Assembly: GCA_904420085.1 (NCBI GenBank)
Contig: CAJFUA010000065.1
Coordinates: 1-64,000 of the forward strand
Length of the DNA: 64,000 nucleotides
DNA from: an uncultured Eubacterium sp.
GTDB taxonomy: Bacteria > Bacillota > Clostridia > Lachnospirales > Lachnospiraceae
Direction: 5' to 3'
Part shown: positions 1-8,136 of the stretch, one piece after another
How the letters are laid out: each line of letters opens with the position of its first letter
Numbering within the stretch: the stretch's first letter is position 1
Made by a program: the position numbers and the translations under genes
Notes under the pieces: model-generated
Database searches by the model: none
What the model saw: only the letters and a program-made list of their open reading frames with translations
Told to the model about the DNA's origin: nothing

Positions 1-107
1 CCTGATTTCATTATACACTGTGCAGGAGTAACTTCTAGTTAATTGAATTTAAAATTTTACAAATGGAATTTAGTTTTTTATTTAACGGTTCACATCTCGT
101 TATACAT

Positions 108-136
108 ATATTACCAGCCGAACAAATGTTTGTCAA
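108..136 (-). promoter_or_regulatory. Leftward promoter for a gene beyond the left edge, overlapping an SOS box
   Basis: On the minus strand a consensus TTGACA (136..131) is followed after 17 bp by TAATAT (113..108). The SOS box at 119-132 fills most of the spacer. No convincing start codon with a Shine-Dalgarno is visible to the left, so the target gene lies outside the window. In related Firmicutes, genes divergent from lexA are often SOS genes such as a LysM-type cell-division inhibitor; that identity is only inference. Confidence 0.7.
119..132. promoter_or_regulatory. LexA operator (SOS box 1)
   Basis: CGAACAAATGTTTG fits the Gram-positive SOS box pattern GAAC-N4-GTTY with dyad symmetry. 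It sits inside the spacer of the leftward promoter and upstream of the lexA promoter, so LexA bound here would directly block the leftward gene. Confidence 0.85.
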
Positions 137-145
137 CACTTTTTT

Positions 146-159
146 CGAATATTTGTTCG
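146..159. promoter_or_regulatory. LexA operator (SOS box 2) with a weaker third copy
   Basis: CGAATATTTGTTCG is a second SOS-type dyad just upstream of the lexA -35 box. An overlapping weaker copy (CGAATTTTTGTTGC, 158-171) runs into the -35 itself. Together they imply lexA autoregulation. Confidence 0.75.
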
Positions 160-167
160 AATTTTTG

Positions 168-196
168 TTGCACTTTGTTCTTAACTGTGGTAATAT
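168..196 (+). promoter_or_regulatory. lexA promoter
   Basis: TTGCAC (168-173), a 17-bp spacer and TAATAT (191-196) form a good sigma-A promoter. It leaves an untranslated leader of roughly 70 nt before the lexA start, which has a GGAGGT Shine-Dalgarno at 261-266. Confidence 0.7.
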
Positions 197-274
197 TAAC
201 ATAAATAGAGTACGTTAAATGGTACTTTGACTAGGAATTTATAAAAAATTTATAAAAATTGGAGGTATTCTTAT

Positions 275-889
275 ATGGCAGGAAAAATCAGTGAAAAACA
301 GCAACAGATATTAGATTATATAAAAGAAGAAATTCTTGGAAAGGGGTATCCCCCTACTGTCAGGGAGATTTGCGAAAAGGTGGGGCTCCGCTCTACTTCT
401 TCCGTACATTCCCATCTGAACACTTTAGAAGAGAACGGATATATCCGACGTGACCCTACCAAACCACGTACCATAGAAATTATGGATGATGAGTTTGGAT
501 TAACCAGAAGAGAAATGACCAATATTCCTATTTTGGGCAGAGTGGCTGCCGGTTCCCCTCTTTTGGCGGTGGAAAACATTAAGGATTACTTTTCTCTTCC
601 TACAGAATTTTTACCAAATGCGGAGACTTATATTTTAGAAGTTCGGGGTGAAAGCATGATAAATATCGGTCTTCTGGATGGTGATTATTTGATTGTGGAA
701 AAGACAAATACTGCAAAAAACGGTGATATCGTTGTGGCATTAATAGATGATTCCGTTACCGTAAAAACATTCTTTAAGGAAAATGGTCATATCCGCCTCC
801 AGCCGGAAAATGATGATATGGATCCAATTATTGTGGATGACTGTACCATAGTCGGTAAAGCATATGCATTATACAGACCGATAATTTAG
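275..889 (+). CDS. lexA: LexA repressor, SOS regulator
   Basis: This is the transcriptional repressor of the DNA-damage response, inactivated by RecA-stimulated self-cleavage. The 204-residue length is normal for the family. An N-terminal winged helix-turn-helix (about residues 1-70) is followed by an S24-type peptidase domain. The Ala92-Gly93 cleavage bond lies in GRVAAGSPL, the nucleophile is Ser127 (GESM) and the general base Lys164 (VTVKTF). A GGAGGT ribosome site nine bases upstream supports the start. The gene faces away from an unseen leftward gene, and both are under SOS boxes. A large hairpin terminator follows the stop codon. Identification is secure. Confidence 0.97.
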   Translation: MAGKISEKQQQILDYIKEEILGKGYPPTVREICEKVGLRSTSSVHSHLNTLEENGYIRRDPTKPRTIEIMDDEFGLTRREMTNIPILGRVAAGSPLLAVENIKDYFSLPTEFLPNAETYILEVRGESMINIGLLDGDYLIVEKTNTAKNGDIVVALIDDSVTVKTFFKENGHIRLQPENDDMDPIIVDDCTIVGKAYALYRPII

Positions 890-930
890 ATGTTTATTTG
901 CTTTAAAAAAATATTGACAGGATTTCAATC

Positions 931-987
931 ATAATAAAAAACTACTGTTAGGATAGTTTTTACTATCTTAGCAGTAGTTTTTATTAT
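931..987. terminator. Bidirectional terminator
   Basis: A long inverted repeat has outer arms of about 16 nt (AAAAAACTACTG pairing with CAGTAGTTTTT). Inner arms GGATAG/CTATC close on a short T-rich loop. A-rich left and T-rich right flanks let it end lexA from the left and the minus-strand run (cobW and the fragment behind it) from the right. Confidence 0.8.
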
Positions 988-999
988 GCTTATATATAA

Positions 1000-1107
1000 T
1001 TAATTATTATACAACTGGAATTCATATAGCCGTACTGTTCCGGCACTATCACCCGGATTGAAAATTTTAATCTGTACATAACGTGCTGTCTGTGTCCCGA
1101 TATCATA
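1000..1107 (-). pseudogene. Remnant of a F5/8 type C (discoidin-like) domain protein, C-terminal end only
   Basis: Between the cobW stop and the terminator, the minus strand reads an open frame of about 35 codons ending in TAA at 1000-1002. Its translation includes ARYVQIKIFNPGDSAGTVRL followed by YEFQLYNN. This has the pattern of the last strands of F5/8C (discoidin, CBM32-like) domains, where a RYV-x-I-K motif and a final L-Y-E-F-x-x-Y strand are typical. A stop codon at 1108-1110 breaks the frame immediately upstream and no start or Shine-Dalgarno exists. I read it as the tail of a deleted sugar-binding surface protein whose terminator is still in use. The family call rests on pattern recognition only. 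Confidence 0.6.
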
Positions 1108-1121
1108 TTATGAATTATGTT

Positions 1122-2414
1122 TTAATATGCCAGACATTCGTCAAGAGATTTTATAATTCCTTCCTTGTCCATATCATGTCCGATAAATACCACCTTTATC
1201 ATTCGGTCTCCTATTTCTTCGTCCCAGTCTGCAACAAGCGTAGGATCTTCTTCCATCATTTTTGCACGGACTTTTCTTGGCGCCGTCGCTACCCATTGTC
1301 CTGCATTGGCAATATTAATCTGCTTTCCTGCCTGCTCAAACATATATGCATCATTATTGTTTTCTGCAGCCCAGATAATTCCTTTACTTCTGATAATGTT
1401 TTTCGGCATAACATCCAGCCAGTCTTCAAATTTTTCTTTGGCAAAAGGTTTTCTTCTGTAATATACAAAAGAGCCGATACCGTACTCTTCTGCCTCGCCC
1501 TCTCCGTGATGATGGTGATGATGGTGGTGGCTATGTCCGTGATGTTCATGCGCATGCTCATGTTCATGTTCATGCTTCTCATCATGGTTATGCTGTCCTT
1601 CATCATGAGAATGTTCATGGTGTGCGTGTTCCTCATCATGTCCGTCCTCGTGATGATGTTTTCCATGCTCCTCGTCTTCTTCTGCGTCAAAGGCTTCCAT
1701 TTCCTGAATCCAGCCTGCGGACATACTGGATTCTTCAAAATCAAACCGGTTGGTATTTAAAATCTCATCCACATCAATCTGTCCGTAGTTCGTTTCCAGC
1801 ATCACTGCCTTTGGCTGTAAGGTTCTTACAATTGCCTTTACTTTTTCAAGCTGCTCCTTAGAAACGGTGTCCACTTTATTTAAAATAATAGTGTTACAAA
1901 ATTCAATCTGTTGAATTAATAAATTTTCAATATCTTCTTCGTCAATATCTTCTTTTACCAGATTTTCGCCGCAGCCAAACTCGTCGGCCATTCTTGCAAC
2001 GTCCACTACGGATACAATATTGTCCAGTCTGGCAATTTTTGCCCGCTCATCATAGGAGCCGTCCAGCATGATAATAGACTGTGCAATCGGAATCGGTTCG
2101 CAGATACCGCTTGCCTCAATAAGAATGTAATCAAACTTTCCGGTTTTAATTAAATCAATAATCTGATTAATCAAATCCACTTTCAACGTACAGCAGATGC
2201 AACCGTTTTGAAGCGGTACCAGATTTTCATCTTTCTGTGTAACCTGTCCGCCTTTGGCAATCAGGGAAGCGTCAATGTTCACCTCTCCGATATCATTGAC
2301 AATAACAGCTACTTTGTATCCTTTCTGGTTGGTAAGTACCTGATTTAATAATGTTGTTTTTCCTGCACCTAAATAACCTGTAAGCAATGTTACGGGAACT
2401 AATTTGTTTGCCAT
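1122..2414 (-). CDS. CobW/ZNG1-type (COG0523) GTPase metallochaperone with His-rich insert
   Basis: This is a cytoplasmic G3E-family P-loop GTPase of the COG0523 type, thought to deliver metal, usually zinc, to client enzymes. The Walker A motif GYLGAGKTT (about residues 13-21) and the metal-binding motif GCICC (Cys72, Cys74, Cys75) are both present. Between the GTPase domain and the C-terminal CobW_C domain lies a stretch of about 60 residues (near 250-310) made almost only of His, Asp and Glu, with a run of eight His. It follows the GH13 gene on the same strand and has an AAGGAAG ribosome site. No Zur box was recognised. The exact metal is unknown. Confidence 0.88.
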   Translation of the reverse strand: MANKLVPVTLLTGYLGAGKTTLLNQVLTNQKGYKVAVIVNDIGEVNIDASLIAKGGQVTQKDENLVPLQNGCICCTLKVDLINQIIDLIKTGKFDYILIEASGICEPIPIAQSIIMLDGSYDERAKIARLDNIVSVVDVARMADEFGCGENLVKEDIDEEDIENLLIQQIEFCNTIILNKVDTVSKEQLEKVKAIVRTLQPKAVMLETNYGQIDVDEILNTNRFDFEESSMSAGWIQEMEAFDAEEDEEHGKHHHEDGHDEEHAHHEHSHDEGQHNHDEKHEHEHEHAHEHHGHSHHHHHHHHGEGEAEEYGIGSFVYYRRKPFAKEKFEDWLDVMPKNIIRSKGIIWAAENNNDAYMFEQAGKQINIANAGQWVATAPRKVRAKMMEEDPTLVADWDEEIGDRMIKVVFIGHDMDKEGIIKSLDECLAY

Positions 2415-2467
2415 TTAAAGCACTTCCTTTCATTTTATGTCTTTCCCCATAGGGAGTAATTTATGAT

Positions 2468-3778
2468 TTATCTGTTCTGCACAATAAAATATGCGCTGTA
2501 CGCAGGCAGATGAAATTCATCTTTAATTTCCATGATATCACCTGAAATCAAATCTGTAACCTGCGTATCCGTCAATTCAAACCGGACTTTGTAATCATTC
2601 TCATCTGCGTTAATACACACATAAACGCTTTTCCCTTCAATACTCCTCTTAAATATGCACTGTTTATTTGTGAGAACCACAGATGTAAAGTCGCCATAAT
2701 TTAAGGCATCACTTGATTTTTTTGCCTTGGAAAGCTTGGAAATAAATTCTGTCAGTTCATTATATACCGGTTTATCAAAAGAAGGACGGAGGGCAGGATC
2801 TCCCTGACTTTTATCTCCTTTTGCTCCCCATTCGCTTCCATAATAGATACAGGGGATTCCGGGCATTCCAAACATTAAAGCATAAATCAGCGGCAGATGT
2901 TTTTCATTGGTTAAAATACTTGCCACTCTTGTTACATCATGATTGTCCACAAAGGACAACAAATGTTTTCCTCTATATAAAGTCCACTGTTCCGGTCCGA
3001 ACTGTCGTAGAAGAGAATGGTTAATCTCAAACATATTCATGGAATTAAAACTGGAATACAGTCCTTTATAACATTCATAGTTTGTTGCAGAATGAAGCAT
3101 TTCCTCATTCATACGCTGATTGTAATCCCCATGAAGCATTTCTCCCACCAGAAAGAAATCTTCTTTTAAGGAATCCACATGTCTTCTGAGCCTTCTTAAA
3201 AAATCAAAATCCAGACAATATGCCACATCCAGCCGGATTCCGTCAATGTCAAATTCTTTAATCCAAAAACTTACGGCATCTAACAGATATTCCACTACCT
3301 CATTGTTCTGAAGGTTTAGTTTTACCAAATCATAGTTACCTTCCCAGCCTTCATACCAAAGTCCGTCATTATCGTTGGAATTTCCGTTTAAATCAATGTG
3401 AAACCAGTGAAGATACTTTGAATTTTCCCGATTTCTGCATACATCCCGGAAAGGTTCAAATCCCCGTCCCACATGATTGAAAACGCCGTCTAATACTATT
3501 TTTATGTCATTTTCGTGCAAATCCTCGCATAATCTTTTAAAATCCTCATTTTCGCCTAATCTCACATCCAGTTTTTTATAATCTCTTGTATTGTAACCAT
3601 GGGTGTCTGATTCAAATAATGGCGAAAAATAAACTGCATTGGCGCCGGTCTTTTTTATATGGGGAATCCAGTCATGAATTTTGAGAATTCTTTTTTCCGG
3701 CACGCCGTCATTTTCAAAAGGTGCACCGCAAAATCCTAACGGATAAATCTGATAAAAAACACTTTCATATGCCCACAT
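2468..3778 (-). CDS. GH13 alpha-amylase family glycosidase
   Basis: A cytoplasmic alpha-glucan hydrolase of 436 residues with no signal peptide. The four GH13 regions are visible: region I DGVFNHVG (near 97-104), region II GIRLDVA with nucleophile Asp184, region III VGEMLHGD with acid/base Glu213, and region IV FVDNHD with Asp281. The compact length and intracellular location suit a maltodextrin- or oligosaccharide-cleaving enzyme (cyclomaltodextrinase or alpha-glucosidase type) rather than a secreted amylase. It sits 9 bp downstream of rsfS and just before the CobW gene, so it probably shares the long ribosomal-assembly transcript. The substrate cannot be told from sequence. Confidence 0.88.
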   Translation of the reverse strand: MWAYESVFYQIYPLGFCGAPFENDGVPEKRILKIHDWIPHIKKTGANAVYFSPLFESDTHGYNTRDYKKLDVRLGENEDFKRLCEDLHENDIKIVLDGVFNHVGRGFEPFRDVCRNRENSKYLHWFHIDLNGNSNDNDGLWYEGWEGNYDLVKLNLQNNEVVEYLLDAVSFWIKEFDIDGIRLDVAYCLDFDFLRRLRRHVDSLKEDFFLVGEMLHGDYNQRMNEEMLHSATNYECYKGLYSSFNSMNMFEINHSLLRQFGPEQWTLYRGKHLLSFVDNHDVTRVASILTNEKHLPLIYALMFGMPGIPCIYYGSEWGAKGDKSQGDPALRPSFDKPVYNELTEFISKLSKAKKSSDALNYGDFTSVVLTNKQCIFKRSIEGKSVYVCINADENDYKVRFELTDTQVTDLISGDIMEIKDEFHLPAYSAYFIVQNR

Positions 3779-3787
3779 AACTTCTCC

Positions 3788-4135
3788 TTATAAATCCGTA
3801 ATATTTATTTGTTTTCCGTCTCTCCAGATTCTTTCCAAATCATAGAACAACCGGTCTTCTTCATTAAAAACATGGATAATAATGTCATTAAAATCCATCA
3901 GAATCCAGTTGGCATTACTGTATCCTTCAATGTGATTTGGAGTACATTCTGCCTTATATAACTGCTCTTCCACATTATCTGCCAGTGCCTTTACCTGATT
4001 TTCGTTATTACCGCCGGCAATGATAAAATAATCCGCAATGGTTGAAATCTCGGAAATATCAATAATTGAAATATTAACGCCTTTCTTATCATCCAATGCG
4101 TTATATGCAATTTTTGCTAATTCTTTTGATGTCAT
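3788..4135 (-). CDS. rsfS: Ribosomal silencing factor RsfS
   Basis: A small cytoplasmic protein of 115 residues from the RsfS/YbeB/Iojap family, which binds L14 on the 50S subunit and prevents subunit joining in poor growth conditions. Family hallmarks are the ADYFIIAGG strand and the NWILMDFNDIIIHVF segment near the C-terminus. It starts one base after the NadD-YqeK stop, which indicates translational coupling. Its place after nadD and yqeK matches the usual Firmicutes order. Confidence 0.95.
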   Translation of the reverse strand: MTSKELAKIAYNALDDKKGVNISIIDISEISTIADYFIIAGGNNENQVKALADNVEEQLYKAECTPNHIEGYSNANWILMDFNDIIIHVFNEEDRLFYDLERIWRDGKQINITDL

Positions 4136-4136
4136 T

Positions 4137-5342
4137 TTATTCCTCTCCTACTTTTTTCTTATAAAATTCATATGCTTTTTCTGTATTGATGTCAATAATC
4201 TGTTTTCTTGATCTCAAATAGTTTAATGTATCTTTTAAAATATGATACGTGAGCAGGTTCAAATCTCTATGGGATATCTCTCTTAAATAAGAAAGATTGG
4301 GCTGTTTGTCCCTGCCCGGCTCAATATAATCGGCACAAAAGACAATCTGTTCCAATGTTGTCATGTCAGGTTTTCCGGTGGTATGCCATATTACGGCATT
4401 TAATATATCCGAATCTTCTATTTGATATTTTTTCTCTGCAATATATGCTCCCACCTTACTGTGAAGTAAATACGGCGCTTTTTTCTCATAATCAGAAACA
4501 GGAATATGATTTTCCATGCATATTTTTACTAATTCATCATTCGTATAGTGTTTTGCACAATCATGAATCAACCCCGCCAGATAAGCAGTATTTGGATTTA
4601 TGCCATATGTTTCCGCCATATTTTTTGCTGTTTCTGCCACAGCGATGGTATGTTCATAGCGGTGTGCGTTCAGCACTTCTTTCAAATCATCTTTGATTTT
4701 TCCCACGGACCATGCCATATTTTTATCATGGTCCGAATACAGATGATTTTCCAGAATATATTGATAAACCTTGGGAGAAATCTTATCCCTGCTCATTTCT
4801 AACGGACTTCTTCGGATATCACTGGAAGAAATGGGAGAAATCTCTGTCTGAAGTATTGTTATACTGTGATGATTTCGGGTAATAATATCATGAAACTTTG
4901 ACCGGATATGGGAAATTGTCTCATCCAGTTTCTGATTACTTTCATCCAATCTCCGGATGACGGCAATCGATGCTTTTTCTAAAATCACCTCCGGATGATA
5001 CCAGCTCTCAAAACTGGATATGGAATCTCCGCCCACAATAAAATAAAATTCATCTTCCGGATAGGTTTCTTTTAAGGCAGTTAACGTATCTGCCGTATAA
5101 CTTAATCTATTTCTGATTTCAAAATCAGAGCATCCGATTCCGGAAATTCCTTCTATGGCAAGTTCTATCATATGGATTCTATGATGTTCTCCGGTAATTT
5201 TGTCCGCATTTTTATGAGGCGGACAAAAAGCCGGCATCAAATATACTCTATTCAGAGAAAGGGATTTCAAAGCCTGTTTTGCCATATAAACATGGGCATT
5301 GTGTATGGGATCGAAAGTTCCCCCTAATATTCCTATTTTCAT
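4137..5342 (-). CDS. nadD: NadD-YqeK fusion: nicotinate-nucleotide adenylyltransferase plus HD-domain Ap4A hydrolase
   Basis: A single 401-residue protein joins two enzymes that are separate neighbours in Bacillus. Residues 1-200 are NadD, which makes deamido-NAD from nicotinate mononucleotide and ATP: GGTFDPIHNAH (residues 7-17) holds the HxxH nucleotide-transfer motif and ISSSDIR (171-177) is the family's C-terminal signature. Residues from about 210 are YqeK, an HD-domain protein of the symmetrical Ap4A hydrolase type, with the metal-binding pair His260-Asp261 in LIHDCAKH and further His/Asp motifs (LLHS, FCADYIEPGR). The frame runs through without a break. It lies between yhbY and rsfS. 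Confidence 0.93.
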   Translation of the reverse strand: MKIGILGGTFDPIHNAHVYMAKQALKSLSLNRVYLMPAFCPPHKNADKITGEHHRIHMIELAIEGISGIGCSDFEIRNRLSYTADTLTALKETYPEDEFYFIVGGDSISSFESWYHPEVILEKASIAVIRRLDESNQKLDETISHIRSKFHDIITRNHHSITILQTEISPISSSDIRRSPLEMSRDKISPKVYQYILENHLYSDHDKNMAWSVGKIKDDLKEVLNAHRYEHTIAVAETAKNMAETYGINPNTAYLAGLIHDCAKHYTNDELVKICMENHIPVSDYEKKAPYLLHSKVGAYIAEKKYQIEDSDILNAVIWHTTGKPDMTTLEQIVFCADYIEPGRDKQPNLSYLREISHRDLNLLTYHILKDTLNYLRSRKQIIDINTEKAYEFYKKKVGEE

Positions 5343-5351
5343 GGTTTTCTC

Positions 5352-5645
5352 CTATGGAAGAATAATTTTTCTGTCCTTTTCTTCCTTTGCCGGACGGTAT
5401 AATACAATCTTTCTGCCAATCACATGTACCACGGAAGAGCGGGTTCTGTCAGCCAAAACCTGTGCAATTTCTTTTGGTTCATAAAAACAGTTCTTCAGTA
5501 CATTAATTTTAATTATTTCACGCTTCTCCAAAGCCTCATCAATAGCTGCGGTAATCTCCGGTGTTACGGAAGATTTTCCCACCTGAAATATAGGCTCAAT
5601 CGTTGCTGAAATTTTTCGCAAATATGCTCTTTGTCTGCTATTCAT
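5352..5645 (-). CDS. yhbY: YhbY family RNA-binding (CRM domain) protein
   Basis: A small CRM-domain protein of about 97 residues that associates with pre-50S ribosomal particles. MNSRQRAYLRKIS starts the domain, and the loop around GKSSVTPEI matches the family's GxxG-type RNA-contact loop. The ORF track begins 36 codons earlier, but that longer frame would overlap the obgE stop. The internal ATG at 5645 has a GGAG Shine-Dalgarno and matches the family's usual N-terminus, so I place the start there. It lies between obgE and nadD-yqeK as in other Clostridia. Confidence 0.92.
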   Translation of the reverse strand: MNSRQRAYLRKISATIEPIFQVGKSSVTPEITAAIDEALEKREIIKINVLKNCFYEPKEIAQVLADRTRSSVVHVIGRKIVLYRPAKEEKDRKIILP

Positions 5646-5736
5646 ATCTGTCTCCGTTTCCTGTAATAATATTCCTTTGCAGACATCCCCTTTGAAATGC
5701 AGGCACTTACCGGGTTTGTCCGCAAATGATACATGA

Positions 5737-7020
5737 CTATTTGTAATAATCAAACTGATGTCCGTAAATTTTTACGGTATCGCCTTCTTCAATTCCCAGT
5801 CGTTCCAACTCGTCAAGGATGCCATTGTCCTTCATAAAGTTCTGGAAGAACATAAAGCCTTTTTCGGAGTCAAGATTGGTATAACCTAACATTCTCTCCA
5901 CCCGAGGTCCCTCTACGGAATAAAGACCTTCTTCCAGTTTTTCTACGGTATATGGCAATTCCGTTGTGATTCTGTAATCCTCAGGATTATATTCCTGCTG
6001 ATACACCATAGGTGCGTCATCAAAGTTATCCAGCAGCTCTCTTACATAATAAAGCAGTTCCTTTAATCCTTGACCGCTGACTGCCGAAATCGGATAAACT
6101 TTCACATCCGGTTCAAACTCTTTTTTGATTTCGTCGATAATCTCATTGGTATCTCCGTAAATGGCGTCAATTTTATTGGCAGCAATTACCTGTGGTCTGT
6201 TTAAAAGATCCGGATTGTATTTTTCCAGTTCTCTGTTAATTGCCTTGATATCTTCCACCGGATTTCTGCCTTCAACGGATGCGGCATCAATCATGTGAAT
6301 AATCACTTTCGTGCGCTCTATATGCTTCAGAAACTGATGTCCCAGCCCTACGCCTTCTGATGCTCCCTCAATTAATCCGGGGATATCTGCAATCACAAAC
6401 CCTTTTCCGCCATTTAAATCGACCACGCCCAAATTAGGATTCAGCGTAGTGAAATGATAATTGGCAATCTTTGGATTGGCATTGGTTACACGGGATAAAA
6501 AAGTAGATTTACCCACATTTGGAAATCCTACCAGTCCCACATCTGCAATACTTTTTAATTCTAAAGTGACATTCAGTTCCATGCTCTTTTGTCCCGGCTG
6601 GGCATAGTTAGGCGCCTGCATGGTAGCCGTTGCATAATGCTGGTTTCCCTTACCGCCGCGTCCGCCTCTTAAAATTACCATCCGCTGATTATCACCGCTC
6701 ATGTCTGCCACAATTTTTCCGGTCTCTTCTTCCCGGATAATGGTTCCTTCCGGCACTTTAATAATCAGGTCGGCGCCGTTTTTTCCGGTTTTGTTCTGTT
6801 TTCCGCCTTCCTGTCCCGGCTCCGCTTTGAAATTATGCTTATGCCGGAATTCATAAAGCGTATTTAAGCCTTTGTCCACTTCAAAAATAACGTCGCCGCC
6901 TTTTCCGCCGTCGCCGCCATTGGGACCGCCGTTTGGCACATATATTTCTCTTCTAAAAGAAACATGTCCGTCGCCGCCTTTTCCGGACTGAATAAAAATT
7001 TTTGCAAAATCCGCAAACAT
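5737..7020 (-). CDS. obgE: GTPase ObgE/CgtA, ribosome assembly
   Basis: An essential GTPase of 427 residues that acts in late 50S assembly and the stress response. The glycine-rich Obg fold fills about residues 1-158 (PNGGPNGGDGGKGG), followed by the G domain with G1 GFPNVGKST (165-173) and NKID. The C-terminal OCT domain is the version found in Firmicutes. The ORF track starts seven codons upstream at 7041, but GGAGG lies inside that extension, 6 nt before the ATG at 7020, and the family begins at MFADFAKIF, so 7020 is preferred. A terminator separates it from rpmA, so read-through or a weak promoter must feed it. Confidence 0.96.
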   Translation of the reverse strand: MFADFAKIFIQSGKGGDGHVSFRREIYVPNGGPNGGDGGKGGDVIFEVDKGLNTLYEFRHKHNFKAEPGQEGGKQNKTGKNGADLIIKVPEGTIIREEETGKIVADMSGDNQRMVILRGGRGGKGNQHYATATMQAPNYAQPGQKSMELNVTLELKSIADVGLVGFPNVGKSTFLSRVTNANPKIANYHFTTLNPNLGVVDLNGGKGFVIADIPGLIEGASEGVGLGHQFLKHIERTKVIIHMIDAASVEGRNPVEDIKAINRELEKYNPDLLNRPQVIAANKIDAIYGDTNEIIDEIKKEFEPDVKVYPISAVSGQGLKELLYYVRELLDNFDDAPMVYQQEYNPEDYRITTELPYTVEKLEEGLYSVEGPRVERMLGYTNLDSEKGFMFFQNFMKDNGILDELERLGIEEGDTVKIYGHQFDYYK

Positions 7021-7073
7021 CACATTCCTCCATGAATTCATCTTTAAGATAAATCGCCTAAATTTTCCTGCTT

Positions 7074-7112
7074 TTAAAAACAGGCTTCAAATCATAAAAG
7101 ATCTGAAGCCTG
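7074..7112 (-). terminator. Terminator after rpmA
   Basis: On the minus strand CAGGCTTCA and TGAAGCCTG form a nine-base stem with an AT-rich loop, followed by TTTTT. It lies between rpmA and obgE and would cut transcription so that ribosomal protein levels exceed ObgE. Confidence 0.85.
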
Positions 7113-7128
7113 CGAGTATCTTTTCTAA

Positions 7129-7413
7129 TTATTCAGCTACCGGATATACAGAAACCTGTTTTTTGTCTCTGCCTTTTCTTTCAAATCTTACGATTCCGTC
7201 TGATGTAGCAAATAATGTATCATCACCACCACGTCCAACGTTTACGCCCGGGTGAATCTTTGTTCCACGCTGTCTGTAAAGAATGTTGCCAGCCTTAACA
7301 AACTGTCCGTCTGCTCTCTTAGCGCCAAGTCTCTTTGATTCTGAGTCTCTGCCGTTCTTTGTAGAACCCATACCCTTTTTATGAGCGAAGAACTGAAGGT
7401 TCATTTTCATCAT
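7129..7413 (-). CDS. rpmA: 50S ribosomal protein L27 with cleavable N-terminal leader
   Basis: Ribosomal protein L27, 94 residues, whose N-terminal tail reaches the peptidyl-transferase centre. The sequence starts [14 protein letters not shown], the Firmicutes extension that must be removed after LQFF to expose the functional tail. The protease that does this, Prp, is encoded immediately upstream. AAGGAGGT lies six bases before the first ATG of the ATGATG pair, so the first is the likely start. The order rplU-prp-rpmA is the classic one. Confidence 0.97.
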   Translation of the reverse strand: MMKMNLQFFAHKKGMGSTKNGRDSESKRLGAKRADGQFVKAGNILYRQRGTKIHPGVNVGRGGDDTLFATSDGIVRFERKGRDKKQVSVYPVAE

Positions 7414-7415
7414 AG

Positions 7416-7739
7416 CTATACCTCCTTATAATCTAATGAAATAAAATCTTTGTATTCTTTTTCCAACTGCTCCAGTCCTAAAATAAAAGACTTCATGAGC
7501 AACTCAGCCTCACTGCTAATCGTATCGCCAAATTCAAATTCAATCATACCCTCTTCTTCATGTTCAAACTGTGAATATTCATCCGAGGTAAACTGTTCAA
7601 TGGAATTGACAAAATTAATAGCAAGTACTGATATCCCTGCACAAACAATATCTGCACCTTCCTCTGCATATCCGGAATGTCCCCTCATGCAAAATCCCGT
7701 GTATGTACCGTTTTTGCAGTAAATTGTAATCTTTGTCAT
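7416..7739 (-). CDS. prp: Ribosomal-processing cysteine protease Prp
   Basis: A cysteine protease of 107 residues (YsxB family) that removes the N-terminal leader of L27. The catalytic pair is visible as His21 in RGHSGYAE and Cys33 in DIVCAGIS, matching His22/Cys34 of the Staphylococcus enzyme. It sits between rplU and rpmA with gaps of 12 and 2 bases. Its substrate next door carries the expected LQFF-A site. Confidence 0.96.
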   Translation of the reverse strand: MTKITIYCKNGTYTGFCMRGHSGYAEEGADIVCAGISVLAINFVNSIEQFTSDEYSQFEHEEEGMIEFEFGDTISSEAELLMKSFILGLEQLEKEYKDFISLDYKEV

Positions 7740-7751
7740 AACATCACCTGA

Positions 7752-8051
7752 TTAAGCATTGATTTTATCAATCTTAACTTCTGTATACTGCTGTCTATGA
7801 CCATTCTTTTTATGATAACCTGTTTTTCTCTTATACTTGTAAACGATAACTTTCTTAGCCTTACCATCACCTACTACTGTAGCTTCTACTGATGCGCCTT
7901 GAACAGTTGGAGTTCCAACCTTACCATCTACATAGAGAACCTGGTCAAAAGTAAACTTTGAATCAGCTTCAGCGCCAAGTTTTTCAACTCTGATAACATC
8001 GCCTTCTGAAACTTTATACTGTTTACCACCTGTTGCTATTACTGCGTACAT
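7752..8051 (-). CDS. rplU: 50S ribosomal protein L21
   Basis: Ribosomal protein L21, 99 residues, binding 23S rRNA with L20. It begins [14 protein letters not shown] and ends in the [13 protein letters not shown] segment, both hallmarks of the family. It is the first gene after a strong promoter and a structured leader that probably mediates feedback control by L21. prp and rpmA follow closely. Confidence 0.97.
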   Translation of the reverse strand: MYAVIATGGKQYKVSEGDVIRVEKLGAEADSKFTFDQVLYVDGKVGTPTVQGASVEATVVGDGKAKKVIVYKYKRKTGYHKKNGHRQQYTEVKIDKINA

Positions 8052-8130
8052 ATGGGCACCTCCTATTACTCATTACTCGCCAGCTTCGGTGACTGCATGG
8101 CAGTACTTAGAACCACACTGAGCGGCATAC
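8052..8130 (-). promoter_or_regulatory. Putative L21 mRNA leader
   Basis: About 80 nt lie between the predicted start site and the rplU ATG. The RNA can close with CCAG/CTGG and contains a small hairpin ACTGC-CAT-GCAGT, ending in AGGAGGTG before the start codon. Firmicutes L21 operons carry autoregulatory leaders (the Rfam L21 leader). I assign this by position and foldability, not by a covariance search. Confidence 0.6.
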
Positions 8131-8136
8131 TGGAAT

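Noticed and set aside
1083-1760. 225-codon plus-strand ORF rich in Met and Val.
   Set aside because: It is the antisense reading of the cobW His-rich region (ATG and GTG come from CAT and CAC), with no ribosome site or family similarity.
7416-7739. Prp as a sign of a prophage, since phages also carry Prp-like proteases.
   Set aside because: It lies in its standard chromosomal place between rplU and rpmA, and L27 carries the matching cleavage site.
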